A stretch of DNA of 64,000 bases from NCBI GenBank assembly GCA_004835665.1, contig RBKR01000027.1, positions 558,001 to 622,000 on the forward strand. Direction: 5' to 3'. This DNA comes from Phoma sp. XZ068 (taxonomy: Eukaryota > Ascomycota > Dothideomycetes > Pleosporales > Didymellaceae). Positions 53,977 to 64,000 of the stretch are shown piece after piece. A model generated the notes under the pieces. That model worked only from the letters and a program-made list of their open reading frames with translations, was not told the DNA's origin and did not search any database. Both the position numbers and the translations under genes were made by a program. Positions within the stretch are counted from its first letter, which is position 1, and every line of letters starts with the position of its first letter.

Positions 53977-54475
53977 AATGGACTCTGAGTGACGGTTTTA
54001 ACAGTGGTTTGGGAGGTAGAAAAGAATAAGCCAAAGAGATATGTGAAGCGGAATGGATTGTAGCTGTTAGCGGATTTGCAGACGGTTTAAATAGCAAACC
54101 TTAGATTTGGTGCGCCACTCTTCTGGTAGACGAGCTCTGAAACCTCTGAGATTATTACCTGCGGTTATATTCGGCTGTGGCTTTCAAGCTCGGTAGGCAT
54201 AGCAATACAATTATGCAATAACAACCTGTTTCGCACTTAGAAAGGGCGAATTATGGGTGTGGTACTAATCAATATAAATGTCCTTCCTTAGGAGAATAGT
54301 GATGGTGGTTGTAAGACAGGAAAGGCCATCACCGAGCAGTTCCGAACTGAATCTGATGTGGACACATTTCTTTGGCTAGTAATAACACCAAGTCTCAGCC
54401 GCTATCTTTGATCCCTACCTGTGGTAACTGTATGTGACGATGTTGTGTGGACAGACGCCAGCACAGCAATAGATA
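53977..54475. other. Intergenic
   Basis: 499 bp containing the promoter of the chitin-binding protein (TATA-like element at 54086-54094). No gene is seen. Confidence 0.5.
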
Positions 54476-55051
54476 ATGCAACGATTGAACGGCTGGATTC
54501 TTTTCAACCCATCCTTGCAGGCACCATACCTGACTTCAATCCGTGAGATGCCTCTGGATGACATGCTCAATTCTACAGCCTGGCTTTCAGCATTGCCTTA
54601 TTTCGGAATCGGTCTGCCGGACACTAGGAAGCAGCCGCATGCTAGAATACATATCGCACACGCTTTCGCGGTTCAGGCTGTTCCTCTGCTTGTTGTTAGT
54701 AATGCCCTTCAGTGGTTTATCGCACAGGCGTTTTTTTTGATACGCATCGATGTCGCTGATAGATCGGGAAGATTAGACGTTCGGCTCTCCTATACAGCAG
54801 TCGATGCATCAGTGGTTAGTTTTGCTGTTTTCTTTGGCGTGTTTTTACTACTTTGGATCAGTGTCCGCTCTCTGGCAAGCAAGAGGATTACAATAAACCT
54901 GCCGCCAGCCTCATCCAGCAGTCCCATCATGAGTGCTGCTTGCCACCCTCCTAAAGAAGACAAGAACCCGCATCTGGAAACTGGTACAGCGGGGTGTTGT
55001 TGCTGGCGAAGTGGTAAAGGGATACGAACATTGCTCGGTATCGTCAGGTAA
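54476..55051 (+). pseudogene. DUF6536-family C-terminal fragment
   Basis: A 191-aa open stretch with about three hydrophobic helices (AVPLLVVSNALQWFIAQAFFLI, VVSFAVFFGVFLLLWI). It ends in a serine-rich SPIMSAACHPP segment that parallels the SAVISAACHP end of the damaged copy at 60720-62971 and the C-terminal third of the intact copy at 22515-24844. The N-terminal two thirds, including the diagnostic SAPTR block and glycosylated loop, are missing immediately upstream. It therefore looks like a truncated duplicate. Whether the remainder is transcribed is unknown; a short independent gene cannot be excluded. Confidence 0.55.
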
Positions 55052-55822
55052 AGTCACTGCCCCCAAAGTTGGGAGAAGGTACTATTAAATAGCAGGCTGG
55101 ATTGTTTCGCAGTTATAAAAGGTTACATACACCAGATTGATTGCAAGCATTACTATGCAACACTGGCGTTAAATCCGAAGATAGCAATTAGGGGTTGCTC
55201 TTCAAGGGTACATGCATTGAGTGCAATTGATTTTGCAGCTCTTGGTCACTCATCACTGTTGTCCATCTGGTGTCCACGGGTTCCAGCGGAAACTCAGAAT
55301 ACCTAGGTATTCTTGAACAGGTTAACAATGATAAAACAAAAACTGACGACGCGCTGTTGACGCGTTGTAAAGCTCGACGAGTCAGCTGTTTCTGTATATG
55401 CCCTTGCTTATCGGGGTTGCACGCAAACCATTGGTCCTGCACAGGACGCTGCGGTTTCCGGCGCAGTGTTAACTTTATTGGTGCAGCGCCTCCCTCAGCA
55501 CCTGGCACACCCGCAAAAACCTGGAACCGCAGAACAACAACTCTATGTAATTAAAACATGTGAGATAACATTGTCGCATAGGCTTGTATATTAATTCACT
55601 AAGATATTTCGTGATAGTAGTTTGCATGTGGCTCCATAGCCTCATCTTGGCAATCGCGCGTCGGGCTGGTTCAGCACATTCCACGCACAAACACGATAAC
55701 ATTTCTAGCCTAGCGTTTCTTGGCCGCGAGCCTGCGTTTTCCCCTCCCCGTGCTGGACACAATGCTCAAACCCATCAGCCACCAGAAGCCAGCTCGCACC
55801 CTGCTCCCATCCCACGCCCAGA
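55052..55822. other. Intergenic
   Basis: 771 bp, no supported gene. The last 100 bp are the promoter/leader of the DUF1304 gene. Confidence 0.5.
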
Positions 55823-56185
55823 ATGTCGCTTCTTGCCTCGGTTGCCGTCTTCCTGCTCGCCGCGCTCCACATCTACATCATGGCCCTGGAAATGTTCTTC
55901 TGGACCTCCCCGGCCGGTCTAAGAGCGTTTGCGCTCAAGCCTGACTTTGCCGCCAAAACGAAGACTATGGCCGCCAACCAAGGCCTGTACAATGGTTTCC
56001 TGGCTACTGGTATCTTCTGGTCTCTGGTGCACCCAAACGCCGAGTTCGCACCTCAGATCGCAAAGTTCTTCGCGGGCTGTGTGCTCGTAGCCGGTGTTTA
56101 CGGCGGCCTCACGGCAAACACAAAGATTATTTTTGTCCAAGCTGTGCCAGCAGCTTTGTGCCTCACTGCATTAATTCTTGCATAG
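55823..56185 (+). CDS. DUF1304 small membrane protein
   Basis: Intronless 120-aa integral membrane protein, full length for the DUF1304 family found in bacteria and fungi. Four hydrophobic helices are visible. The first contains HIYIMALEMFFW, the family's conserved His/Glu-bearing segment. The central loop includes NQGLYNGFLA, also characteristic. Function is unknown; some annotations suggest a membrane transporter-like role without proof. Neighbours are unrelated, so context gives no clue. Confidence 0.9.
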   Translation: MSLLASVAVFLLAALHIYIMALEMFFWTSPAGLRAFALKPDFAAKTKTMAANQGLYNGFLATGIFWSLVHPNAEFAPQIAKFFAGCVLVAGVYGGLTANTKIIFVQAVPAALCLTALILA

Positions 56186-56893
56186 GCGAATTTAAGAATT
56201 TTAGATTCTTGTAGGGGTTGTGCTAAGGCTACAGAGGTGGAGTTTAGAGTATAGCAGGTCCTAATACTATTGTCTGCGTTTGCGTTTGCGTTTATTTGAG
56301 AGACTGCATAATGAAGAGCATCCTGCCGAGAGAATTTTTACCTTTGACATTAACAGCACGCTGCGATAGAAACTCCACTGCATCGTAGTACGAGAAGGCC
56401 AAGCTTCAATGTTATGGCCTATTCCAGTTCGCCCAGGTCTGCCCACCCCTCGCAGACTTGGACATGAGTAGAGGCTTCAGGATCGAATCTTGACCACAAG
56501 TGGTTTAGGTCCAGCCCACCAACGATAGCTACTCTTATGTCCATTAACCTCTGTGGATTCGTTGATATCCCGGCGTGTTTTAAGGATACGCTTGCTTTGG
56601 GTGGTCGATGCTGGAACTTCGCTCTAGTCAGGTTGCGATAGTAACCCGCAGATCTTTCACTAACAACGACATGATTCATGGCAGCCGTGGAGCTGTCATC
56701 CCGAGGTTCTACTTTGGTAAAGACTGATTCTGGTTTACTGATTCTTCGTAGTACCTCGCATTTGGTCTTCACATGTAGCAATAAACGTTCCCTTGTGGTC
56801 CATTTGCGGCGTTATAAACAGGTTTGCATTAAGCTATAGTAGCGTAGGTATCCAACAAAAACAAACAAAGTGACAACCGAAGATCAGCGCGCC
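56186..56893. other. Intergenic
   Basis: 708 bp. A 120-codon minus-strand frame at 56419-56781 lacks an ATG at its 5' end and shows no family, so it is not called. Confidence 0.5.
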
Positions 56894-57158
56894 CTAGTTC
56901 GAGTATTTCGGATTGACCTTCTTTCCGGTGGCCTTCTCATACAATCCGCGCAATCCGTCAGTCTGTTCTCGACACGTTAGATGAAGACAAAGCATGCGCA
57001 TGGCGCGATGGGGGAGTGCGCACAATCTTCTCGCTCATGCCGCGATTGTTCGCGATCTTCTGTCCTTGCGCACCTCCGAACTTCTTCGCGCCGGCGGCAA
57101 AGGCCTTGTCGACGTAGTCTTGCTGACCTGCACCTTGCGCATTATTGTTGTTGTTCAT
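56894..57158 (-). CDS. Conserved small fungal protein (67 aa), unknown function
   Basis: Two exons (57158-57024 and 56962-56894) flank a 61-bp intron (gtgcgc...acag) and join in frame to give 67 aa. The protein starts with an Asn/Gln-rich stretch (MNNNNNAQGAGQQDYVDKA). It continues with AGAKKFGGAQGQKIANN and ends in a short basic C-terminus (ATGKKVNPKYSN). I recognise the combination of a YVDKA motif, a Gly-rich middle and a LRGLYEKATGKK ending as a small protein common in ascomycetes, but know of no function. It is hydrophilic, with no signal peptide or membrane segment. ATG 57158 is the only start in the frame. The non-consensus donor is the weakest part of the model. Confidence 0.75.
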
Positions 57159-58007
57159 TGTGGATACTGGTGGGTTGTGGGAAGCTTCGGAGAGGCTATG
57201 TGACGATGATGGGTCGATGGGGAGTTGCGATTTAATGTCGAGAGGCAATAAAGGCGAGAGGAGGGGTGGGCGCGGCGAGCTTTTTGTGCTGCTGATCAAG
57301 CTTCTGGATTGCTGGAGGCTGGAAACTTAGCTTTCAGCTGAGCTCGACTGCCGTGATTGGGCTCAAATGTGGCTGTGCGACCGTCTTGTGACATCATGTG
57401 AGGCGCAGCCTATAGCATGCGGTCCAGATCTGGCGAAAGGGGTCGATATCGCAAAACGTCCTGCCAACACACATTTCGGATGTTTCTTTGTCTATGTGCT
57501 ATCGTCTGGCATCGCTCTCCAGTCACCTTCTCTGAGCAGTCCGAAGTCGATTTATTTGCAGTTACCTAGGAAATAATCGACGCGTCTTGGCCCATTACTT
57601 CTCTTATTCAAGTACGCATTCGTTGCACGACACATCAAATGCTCGTTTTTCAGAAGCAAGGGAAGCCTGGGAGTAGCTACCGCGCAGCTTTGCATCCCCA
57701 TACTTATTTCGTAGATACTTTCAAAGCAGCTACTGATAAATCTATTGTCATTTGCCGATAGCAAAGGCCGATCGGCGAACGATGACAGCATCTGCGGGAT
57801 CTAAGCGAATACCGCTAGCCTCCATATTTCTCGTTCTAGTAATTCTGCCCGTTCTAACTCTGACTTTGATCGCGTTGTTGCTCGTGCTTGCCGTTTCGTG
57901 GGGCCAGCTCACTACTGTGAAGGCGAATCTAGGATCCGCCAGGCGCCTTAATTACACCATGTGCTCGATCAATTCTTCCTTAGATACTGCTCCGCCTTTT
58001 CCTCACA
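57159..58007. other. Divergent promoter region
   Basis: 849 bp between the small protein and the cytochrome b2 gene. An ATG frame at 57782-58213 would encode a strongly hydrophobic N-terminus and overlaps the first exon of the dehydrogenase in another frame; see findings. Confidence 0.45.
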
Positions 58008-59956
58008 ATGCCCTCCCTACGGACCTTATGGCGGCATGCGCACAGGAATCTCGCGACTATCAAGGCCACGACATCGGAACGACCTCAGGCCATTCGTACG
58101 TTTCGGACGACATCACGAAGATTGGGCACTCAATCAAGTGCAAGCTCCCAGCCGAGATCAATTCCCTTCCTTGGCAGGCAGTTAGGGGCAGTGGTATTTG
58201 CATCTGTATGTGACTCCAAGTCTACGGGCCACAAGCAATTTCCTAAAACTACACTCAGACCATTGCGGGCGCATATACTCTCTATGGACAAACGACTGTG
58301 CAATGCGATGCTGCAGAGGTAGTACCGCATGGCCATCAGACCCTGATTTCGTATGAAGAAGTAACAAAGCATGTCACTGAAGACGACTGCTGGGTCATTA
58401 TCAATGTATAGCATCTCCCTCAAGAAAGACTGTAGTCCAAAAATCTGACCAACAAAGGGCCAAGTGTACGACATGACGGAATTTTTGGAAGCGCATCCTG
58501 GAGGCCGGGCTGCAATATTGCAACAGGCAGGAAAGGACGCGAGCACCAAATTCACGCTTCTACATCCACCGGATGCCATTGATACTCTTCCTCCGGAATA
58601 CTGTCTCGGACCACTTGACCCAGACACCCTACCAGCGCCAGAGGAACAGGAACTTACAGATGACGAGATTCGACAGGCGGAGGCACGAGACGATATGCCT
58701 CCAGCCTCGAACATGCTTTTGGTCAAAGACTTTGAGTATTGGGCCGAACGCGTGCTCAGCACGACAGCTTGGGCGTACTATCGGAGCGCGTCTGATGAAG
58801 AAGCTACATTCTTTGACAACCGCGAAGCCTGGCGAAGATACTTTTTCCGGCCAAGGATTCTGCGAGATACGTCACACGGTTCGACTGCAACAACATTCCT
58901 TGGAATCCCAACATCAATGCCAATCTTCATCGCGCCTGCGGCAATGGCCAAGTTAGGTCATCCCCTCGGAGAGGTGAATTTGACGAAAGCGGCCGGTTCA
59001 TCTGGTATCGTCCAGGCAATATCTGCGAATGCAAGTTGCGGTTTGGAGGAGATGTTCGACGCAAGAGTGGAAGGTCAACCGCTTGTCTTTCAGCTTTACC
59101 TCAATAAGGACCGATCTGCTTCCGCTGCCTTGGTTGAACGCGTTACGAAGCTTGGCGCCAGCGCTATCATTTTGACAGTAGACGTGTGCTGGCAATCTAA
59201 AAGAACGCTCGATGTGCGACAAAAGTTGACAGAAAATGTCGATAACCCTGCGCCGAAGTCAATAACTCCAGCAACCGCTAGCCCGAAGGAAAAGAGTGTT
59301 TCGGAGCAGATTAGCGGTTACCAAGCCACGAACCTAACATGGGACGACATCGCATTTGTGAAGAAATACACGCATTTACCTATCGTGGTCAAGGGCGTAC
59401 AGTCTGTCGAGGATGTACAGATGTGTGTGCAATATGGCGCTGATGGTGTCATCCTCGTAAGTCAAGCGCTGCGCACGAAAGCAGTCAATTACAACAGGCG
59501 AATACTAATGACGAGGTCTAGTCCAATCATGGAGGCCGTCAAGCAGACTACGCTCCTGCGCCGATTGATGTGCTCTACGAACTTCGCGAACTACGGCCAG
59601 ACCTCTTCTCTCAAATTGAAGTTATGGTTGACGGTGGTGTACGCACCGGAGCCGATGTCGTAAAAGCTCTGGCTTTGGGTGCAAAGGCAGTGGGCATTGG
59701 CCGGCCTATACTATACGCCAATGGCACACACGGTGAGGACGGCGTAACAAGAGTGTTGCAAAGTAAGAGCGCTATAATCTCGTGTTGTAAGCTGCGCTAA
59801 ATCATTACAGTCTTTCAGGAAGAGATCACAAACACGATGCGAAACATAGGTGCGAACAAAGTAGAGGATTTGAAGCCCGAAATGGTCGGCCCCATTGGGC
59901 CTTGGGTGGGGCGGAACCGCCCATCATACGCACCGAACCAGGTGTCTTCAAAATAA
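58008..59956 (+). CDS. L-lactate dehydrogenase (cytochrome b2-type, FMN/haem), mitochondrial
   Basis: Predicted 576-aa flavocytochrome that oxidises L-lactate (or a related 2-hydroxy acid) to the 2-oxo acid and passes electrons to cytochrome c in the intermembrane space. Exons: 58008-58205, 58259-58405, 58458-59456, 59522-59762 and 59811-59956; introns 48-65 bp, all in frame. Residues 1-50 are Arg/Ser/Thr-rich, then a hydrophobic stretch follows: a bipartite presequence as expected for this location. The cytochrome b5 domain has FLEAHPGG. Haem His about 128 and His about 151 are spaced 23 apart, as in yeast cytochrome b2. The FMN-dependent domain follows, with PIFIAPAAMAKL, VKGVQ and, across the fourth junction, SNHGGRQ (catalytic His about 451), then DGGVRTGADV. 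The usual NHGGRQLD has Ala for Leu here. Substrate choice within the family is uncertain. Confidence 0.9.
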
Positions 59957-60719
59957 GATCAGACAACCTAATTTCCACAATCTTACAGCCTACTCAATTT
60001 AACTAGAGTTTCACAGTAGAGCTGAGAATGATTAGAAAGGCCGGAAAACCGGTCATTGTGACGTGGAAGTGATCAAGTGAAAGACTTTCGTGAGACGTGT
60101 TCGGGAGGCATTCAGACTTTTTCCGGGATCATGATAAACTCATCGAGTTTCCTTAGCTATTGGCTTGATTCAACTACAACCAGGCCTTTGCCCGTGCCAT
60201 CAGGTGACGCTACCAACTTGTCAATTATCCTTTCAGCCTTGCAGCTTACGCCATCCGCACGGACGGCTTAGATGCGGTTGCTACTAATGACGCTTGAGCA
60301 TGGGGACAACATATCGCCTAGCTTGCGTATATACAACAGGCTGCCACTCATCCTGATCACATTTGCGCTCTTACTTTCCTGTTCTCCGATCCACCTTGGG
60401 GTATTATGATGGTGCGACGAATATAGACTGGTTATGCGCAGGTCCACGATGAGACAAATTGCGAAGAAGATGCTGAAAACATCGAGCTTTTGCACCATCA
60501 ACGGTAAGAGCCATCTGCAATATTACTGAAAGTTTGCCAACTCTATTGTTGCAGGCCTAGCAATCAAGGCCCATATCTGACGCACGGTGTTGAAAACGTC
60601 CATCCCACATCTTCCCGGTCATCGTCAAGTCTTCCTGAGGAGGGCCACGATCGAGTCAAGTTTACATCTTCGAACGCAGTTCATGGCGCTATTTTCAGCA
60701 ACACCATCTCACAGGTTGG
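59957..60719. other. Intergenic
   Basis: 763 bp. The last part may contain decayed first exon(s) of the following pseudogene, but no intact start could be assigned. Confidence 0.4.
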
Positions 60720-62971
60720 CGTATGGGAGTGTTTGTTGCTCTCATCGGCACCATACAGGTTTGTATGTTCAACGTCATCGTGACAATATACATAGTCTCG
60801 CAAGGGAAAACGCGGAGCGGTTACGGATCTCTATCCGAAGGAGGTTGCGGGAAGACGAGAAACCTCAACGTATGGATTCACCTAGTTGTCAACGTTCTCA
60901 GCACAGTTCTCCTTAGAGCGAGCAACTATTGCATACAGGCGCTCAGCTCTCCGACCCGCGACGAACTCGTACAAGCACACGCCGTGCGACTGTGGCTCCA
61001 CATCGGCATACCTAGCTTCCGCAACCTTCAATACATTGCTCGCGATAGAGCATACATGTGGCTCGCTCTGCTTCTCTCATCGATGCCATTACATCTCTTC
61101 TTCAACTCAATTGTCTTCACAACATCGCAGGCCAATGACTACCTAGTTGTCCCAGCCACGGAGGATTGGATGGGCGGCGGGACATACGACACCCCCAGCT
61201 TCGTCAACTCTACGACAAACATCACAGAGATAGAGAAGGCTTTCTACAGGTTGAACAAGACCACGCGCCCAGACTGGTACACCATTGATGGTGTGTTTGA
61301 GGCCAAATACAACAATCTCAGTGCGGAGGATTGTTTCAATGCATATAATAGTCAGTACATTCCAAAGCTGGGAAATGTATAGATCGTCCAGGTTGGCCCG
61401 CGAAATGCGCATTTCTGGTGGGCCCAATTCTACTCGAACGACTCGAATAGCAACTTTACATGGACGAATAGCTCTAGGAACAAGGGGAAATATGACGATG
61501 ACCCTGATAGAAAGTCCGGTGGCTTATTCATATGGAACCAGGTTGGTCTGCCGCCGCTAAACAGCACACCTGAGTTCTATCAGTCAAATGGGTGGCAATG
61601 TCCTTCACACAATGTGGTCACCTGCAACATCGAGAATCCAGATGAGGTCCCGACAGATTGATCACAATTGTGCCCGTTTGAAAAGACTGTGCGATACTGT
61701 CTTGCTGAAGAAGTCGTCGAGCACTGTAGCTTGAACTTCAGCGTTTCGATTGCTGTTGTTGTTATCGTATCAAATATAATCAAGGTTGTGTGCATGTGCT
61801 TAACTCTTTATAGATACCGGCAGCACCAACCGCTCGTTACTCTAGGAGACACGATTGCGTACTTCCTGAATCATCCAGACCCGCAAAGTAAAGACCGGTG
61901 TCTGTATACAAGAGGTGTGGTGGAAGCACAATGGAACTGGGAGCGCTTTCATAACGTGCACAAAGATGAAATGGGGGTTACACCCCAGCAGTACAAACCT
62001 GAACGAAGACGATGGTCAGCTGCCTCGAGCCGCAGGAGATGGGGAGCCACTTATGTGTCGTAAGCAGCACGCTGTTTATTCTGCTTAGAAAACTGACTGT
62101 ATTGTCTAGCTTACGCTCGCAATCTTGTTCGGCGTTCTGTGCATGAAGCGCTCACTAGATGGTATGCCTGCAAACTTCAAGGATCTCTGGGCCATTGGCT
62201 TTGGCGAGATCACCGGAAAGAATCTCCTCTCCTCAAATACCAACCTTGCTGGAGGTGTTATACTGGCTAATTTACCGCAAGTTCTGCTTTCATACCTTTA
62301 TCTCGCATTCAACGCGCTGTGTACCACAATGTTTATGGCTGAGGAGTGGTCCACCTAACGCGCGCGAACAAAAGCCGTTACGCGTGACTGCCCCAAAAGG
62401 CAAACAATGTGACACTTATTGGCTAAATATGCCATTTCGTTATGTCATTCCGATGCAGGTACTGGTATTAATTTTCCACTGGTTGACATCTCAAAGCATC
62501 TTTCTCGTCAGAACTGTAGTTATGGACCTCAAGACGCGCAAACAATCACGGATCATATCGACCAACGGGCTCTCTCCGGTTGCCATCATCTTCGCAACAT
62601 CCTTGGGCATCCGAATCGCCATAATTGGCCTGGCACTCGAGAGACTCAAATTTTCAAGCGCTATACCTATCGCAGCCAGTTGCTCCGCGGTGATCAGTGC
62701 AGCTTGCCATCCTGTGCCTGAAGATACCGACGCCAGTGTACTACCATTACAACGGGGAGCAGTTACGCAGGGCACAAGGGGAGGTGATTGTCCTGCAAAC
62801 GTTAGCGCAGCTCCCCGATTACCGCCCAGTGGTTCTGGATCAGATGGCGCACCAATAGACTGGACCGACTCACCACATGCCCCTTACAGCGAGATTGAAG
62901 ATCGAGTGGGTCATTGGACCTTTTCAAGCTTGCCGGTAGAGGAGCCTATAGCTGGGCACTTGTACGCATAG
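60720..62971 (+). pseudogene. DUF6536-family membrane protein, disrupted copy
   Basis: Full-length relative of the intact protein at 22515-24844. It keeps the first helix, NVLSTVLLRASNYC, SSPTRDELV, IGIPSFRNLQYI and LHLFFNS blocks, the glycosylated loop, LANLPQVLLSYLYL and FHWLTSQSIFLV. The frame is broken three times: an in-frame TAG near 61380, an in-frame TGA near 61660, and a one-base frame change near 62355 after a conserved AEEWS segment. A plausible intron (about 62051-62110, gtgtcg...ctag) explains the remaining break. No single-intron arrangement removes both nonsense codons. TAG and TGA are each one C-to-T change from CAG and CGA, compatible with RIP-type decay. No functional product is expected. 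Confidence 0.75.
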
Positions 62972-63524
62972 AAATTTACACCTTGCATACCTATGGATAG
63001 TAGCCTTACTTGAGTAATACCTGTACATGAAGCCTTTCCCAATAGACTTCCCAGAAACGTTGCCAATCAACGGAAGACCCGGTGGGCTTGGGATCACGAC
63101 TCTCGCTAAGTGATGTGCAGTTGAGGTTGTATGATGCTTAGTCTCTGAGACTGCTCTCCAATGTGTCGATGCCTGAGTCGGCCATGGCGGCGTCGGTACA
63201 GCCGTGCCATACACGTGGATCCTTGGGACGGCTGTCGGAAGTGCGTGCGATTGGCCGGTCGATGATCAGTCGGTATCTACTCAGCAAAAGTCAGGGTCAT
63301 GGCGGTCCCAAATCGATCTTAGCTCAATACTTTCGCCGAGGTAAGTATGCAAAGTCGCAAGCGTCATTTTTTGTCCGCCTAGGTTTCGGACGAGCTGCGT
63401 ATTGCAACGGCTAGCAAAGTTCTATAGGACTCAAGATCGCAGAGCGTAAATAAAAAACGCACAATTTCTTTCATTGCGCAACAATAAATTAAAGTACAAG
63501 AACGTTTTACGCAGGTAAAGAGAG
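62972..63524. other. Intergenic
   Basis: 553 bp, no supported gene; promoter of the oxidoreductase at its right end. Confidence 0.5.
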
Positions 63525-64000
63525 ATGCTCAGCATTGTTGCTCCGTCTCATTGCGAGCCCTCTGGCTATGAGCTTGAAACTGTCCCTGAGCCGATTTTGT
63601 CGAGTCCAGACGATGTCATGATCAAAGTCTATGCTGCCAGTATCAACCCCATCGATGTGAAGAAAGCAGCCGGCGATCTCAAATTGGCAGTTCGAGAGCA
63701 GTATGTTCCCATGCAGGCTTCTACCGAAACATGTGTCTAATTGGCTAGCAGATTCCCATACAAGATCGGCTACGACTGCGCAGGCAAAGTGACAGCTGTT
63801 GGGAGCGAAGTGAGAAGGATTCGAGTCGGGGATCACGTATACAGCCGCTTGCCGGAAAATGATCGAGGTGTGCACCCCCCCCCCCCCCCAAAGCCTTGCC
63901 GTTTACGGCATCCATAACTAAACAGCTTACAACATGCCAGGATCATGGGCAGAGTATGCTAAATGCGCTGAAAAGTATGTGGCACTGATGCCGAGTGGCA
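63525..64000 (+). CDS. MDR-family (zinc-type alcohol dehydrogenase-like/quinone) oxidoreductase, 5' part
   Basis: The N-terminal about 122 residues of a medium-chain reductase, truncated by the window end. Exons 63525-63700, 63752-63867 and 63926 onward join in frame across introns of 51 and 58 bp (gtatgt and gtgtgc donors). Visible family features are the GroES-like N-terminal part with VMIKVYAASINPIDVKKA, the FPYKIGYDCAGKVTAVGSEV segment and VGDHVYSRL. A SWAEYAK stretch follows in exon 3. NPIDVK with no Cys at the zinc-ligand position points to the zinc-free quinone-reductase-like subgroup (NADPH-dependent). Intron 2 contains a 15-base C run. Substrate and C-terminal half are not visible. 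Confidence 0.85.
63875..63889. repeat. Poly-C homopolymer (15 nt) in an intron
   Basis: Fifteen consecutive C residues lie just inside the donor of the second intron of the MDR gene. Length errors here would not affect the reading frame of the mature mRNA. Confidence 0.95.

Noticed and set aside
56419..56781. 120-codon minus-strand frame
   Set aside because: Begins with TTG rather than ATG and matches no known family.
61378..61400. Intron to bypass the first stop in the DUF6536 copy
   Set aside because: The only local gt...ag pair spans under 25 bp and the flanking frame is identical, so a true nonsense codon is more likely.
1..64000. CRISPR arrays, rRNA, tRNA and phage-type elements
   Set aside because: None seen on reading; no regularly spaced repeats with unique spacers, and the coding style is eukaryotic. 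A tRNA scan could not be run.

Overview
This window looks like accessory (non-core) DNA of a filamentous ascomycete (Pezizomycotina). Most genes are split by 46-65 bp GT-AG introns. The protein families are typical of moulds: a Zn2Cys6/AflR-type regulator, a UbiA prenyltransferase, a Baeyer-Villiger monooxygenase, DUF6536 membrane proteins, a DUF7025 AAA ATPase, DUF1304 and a mitochondrial cytochrome b2. One TA-rich tract and a broken gene copy resemble the after-effects of repeat-induced point mutation (RIP). The species cannot be named from the sequence.

Region 1 (about 0.1-18.1 kb) reads as most of a secondary-metabolite cluster. In order: extended SDR reductase (+), TauD dioxygenase (-), NmrA-like protein (+), AflR-type regulator (+), O-methyltransferase (+), XanA-like 2-oxoglutarate dioxygenase (+), UbiA prenyltransferase (-), Baeyer-Villiger monooxygenase (+). 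A prenyltransferase, a methyltransferase, 2OG-dioxygenases and a BVMO are the tailoring set of fungal meroterpenoid pathways. No polyketide synthase or terpene cyclase is in the window, so the backbone genes would lie upstream of base 1 or elsewhere. TCG-N5-CGA sites, the motif bound by AflR, lie upstream of the regulator, the O-methyltransferase and the monooxygenase.

Region 2 (18.1-25 kb) is gene-poor. It has a TA-rich tract, a secreted cysteine-rich protein with two CCSGFC modules, a 21-bp triple repeat, a nested palindrome and an intact DUF6536 membrane protein. Region 3 (25-31 kb) is a divergent pair: an AAA+ ATPase and a DUF7708/NACHT-like protein with a degenerate P-loop.

Region 4 (31.9-50.6 kb) is the most striking part. 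Two giant intronless genes point away from each other across a 930-bp spacer: a 2694-aa TcB-TcC (SpvB/RHS) fusion and a 3240-aa TcA-like subunit. Together they would supply all three parts of a bacterial-style ABC (Tc) toxin: pore/translocator, cocoon and cargo effector. The cargo region is an unassigned C-terminal domain with a possible nuclease-like motif. Horizontal origin from bacteria is the likely explanation but is inferred.

Region 5 (50.6-64 kb) holds a gene-poor 3-kb tract, a small secreted chitin-binding (CBM14-like) protein, a DUF6536 fragment, a DUF1304 membrane protein, a 67-aa conserved fungal protein, a cytochrome b2-type L-lactate dehydrogenase, a DUF6536 pseudogene and the 5' part of an MDR oxidoreductase running off the end. 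Coordinates of spliced genes were derived by eye from splice signals, reading frame and family fit.
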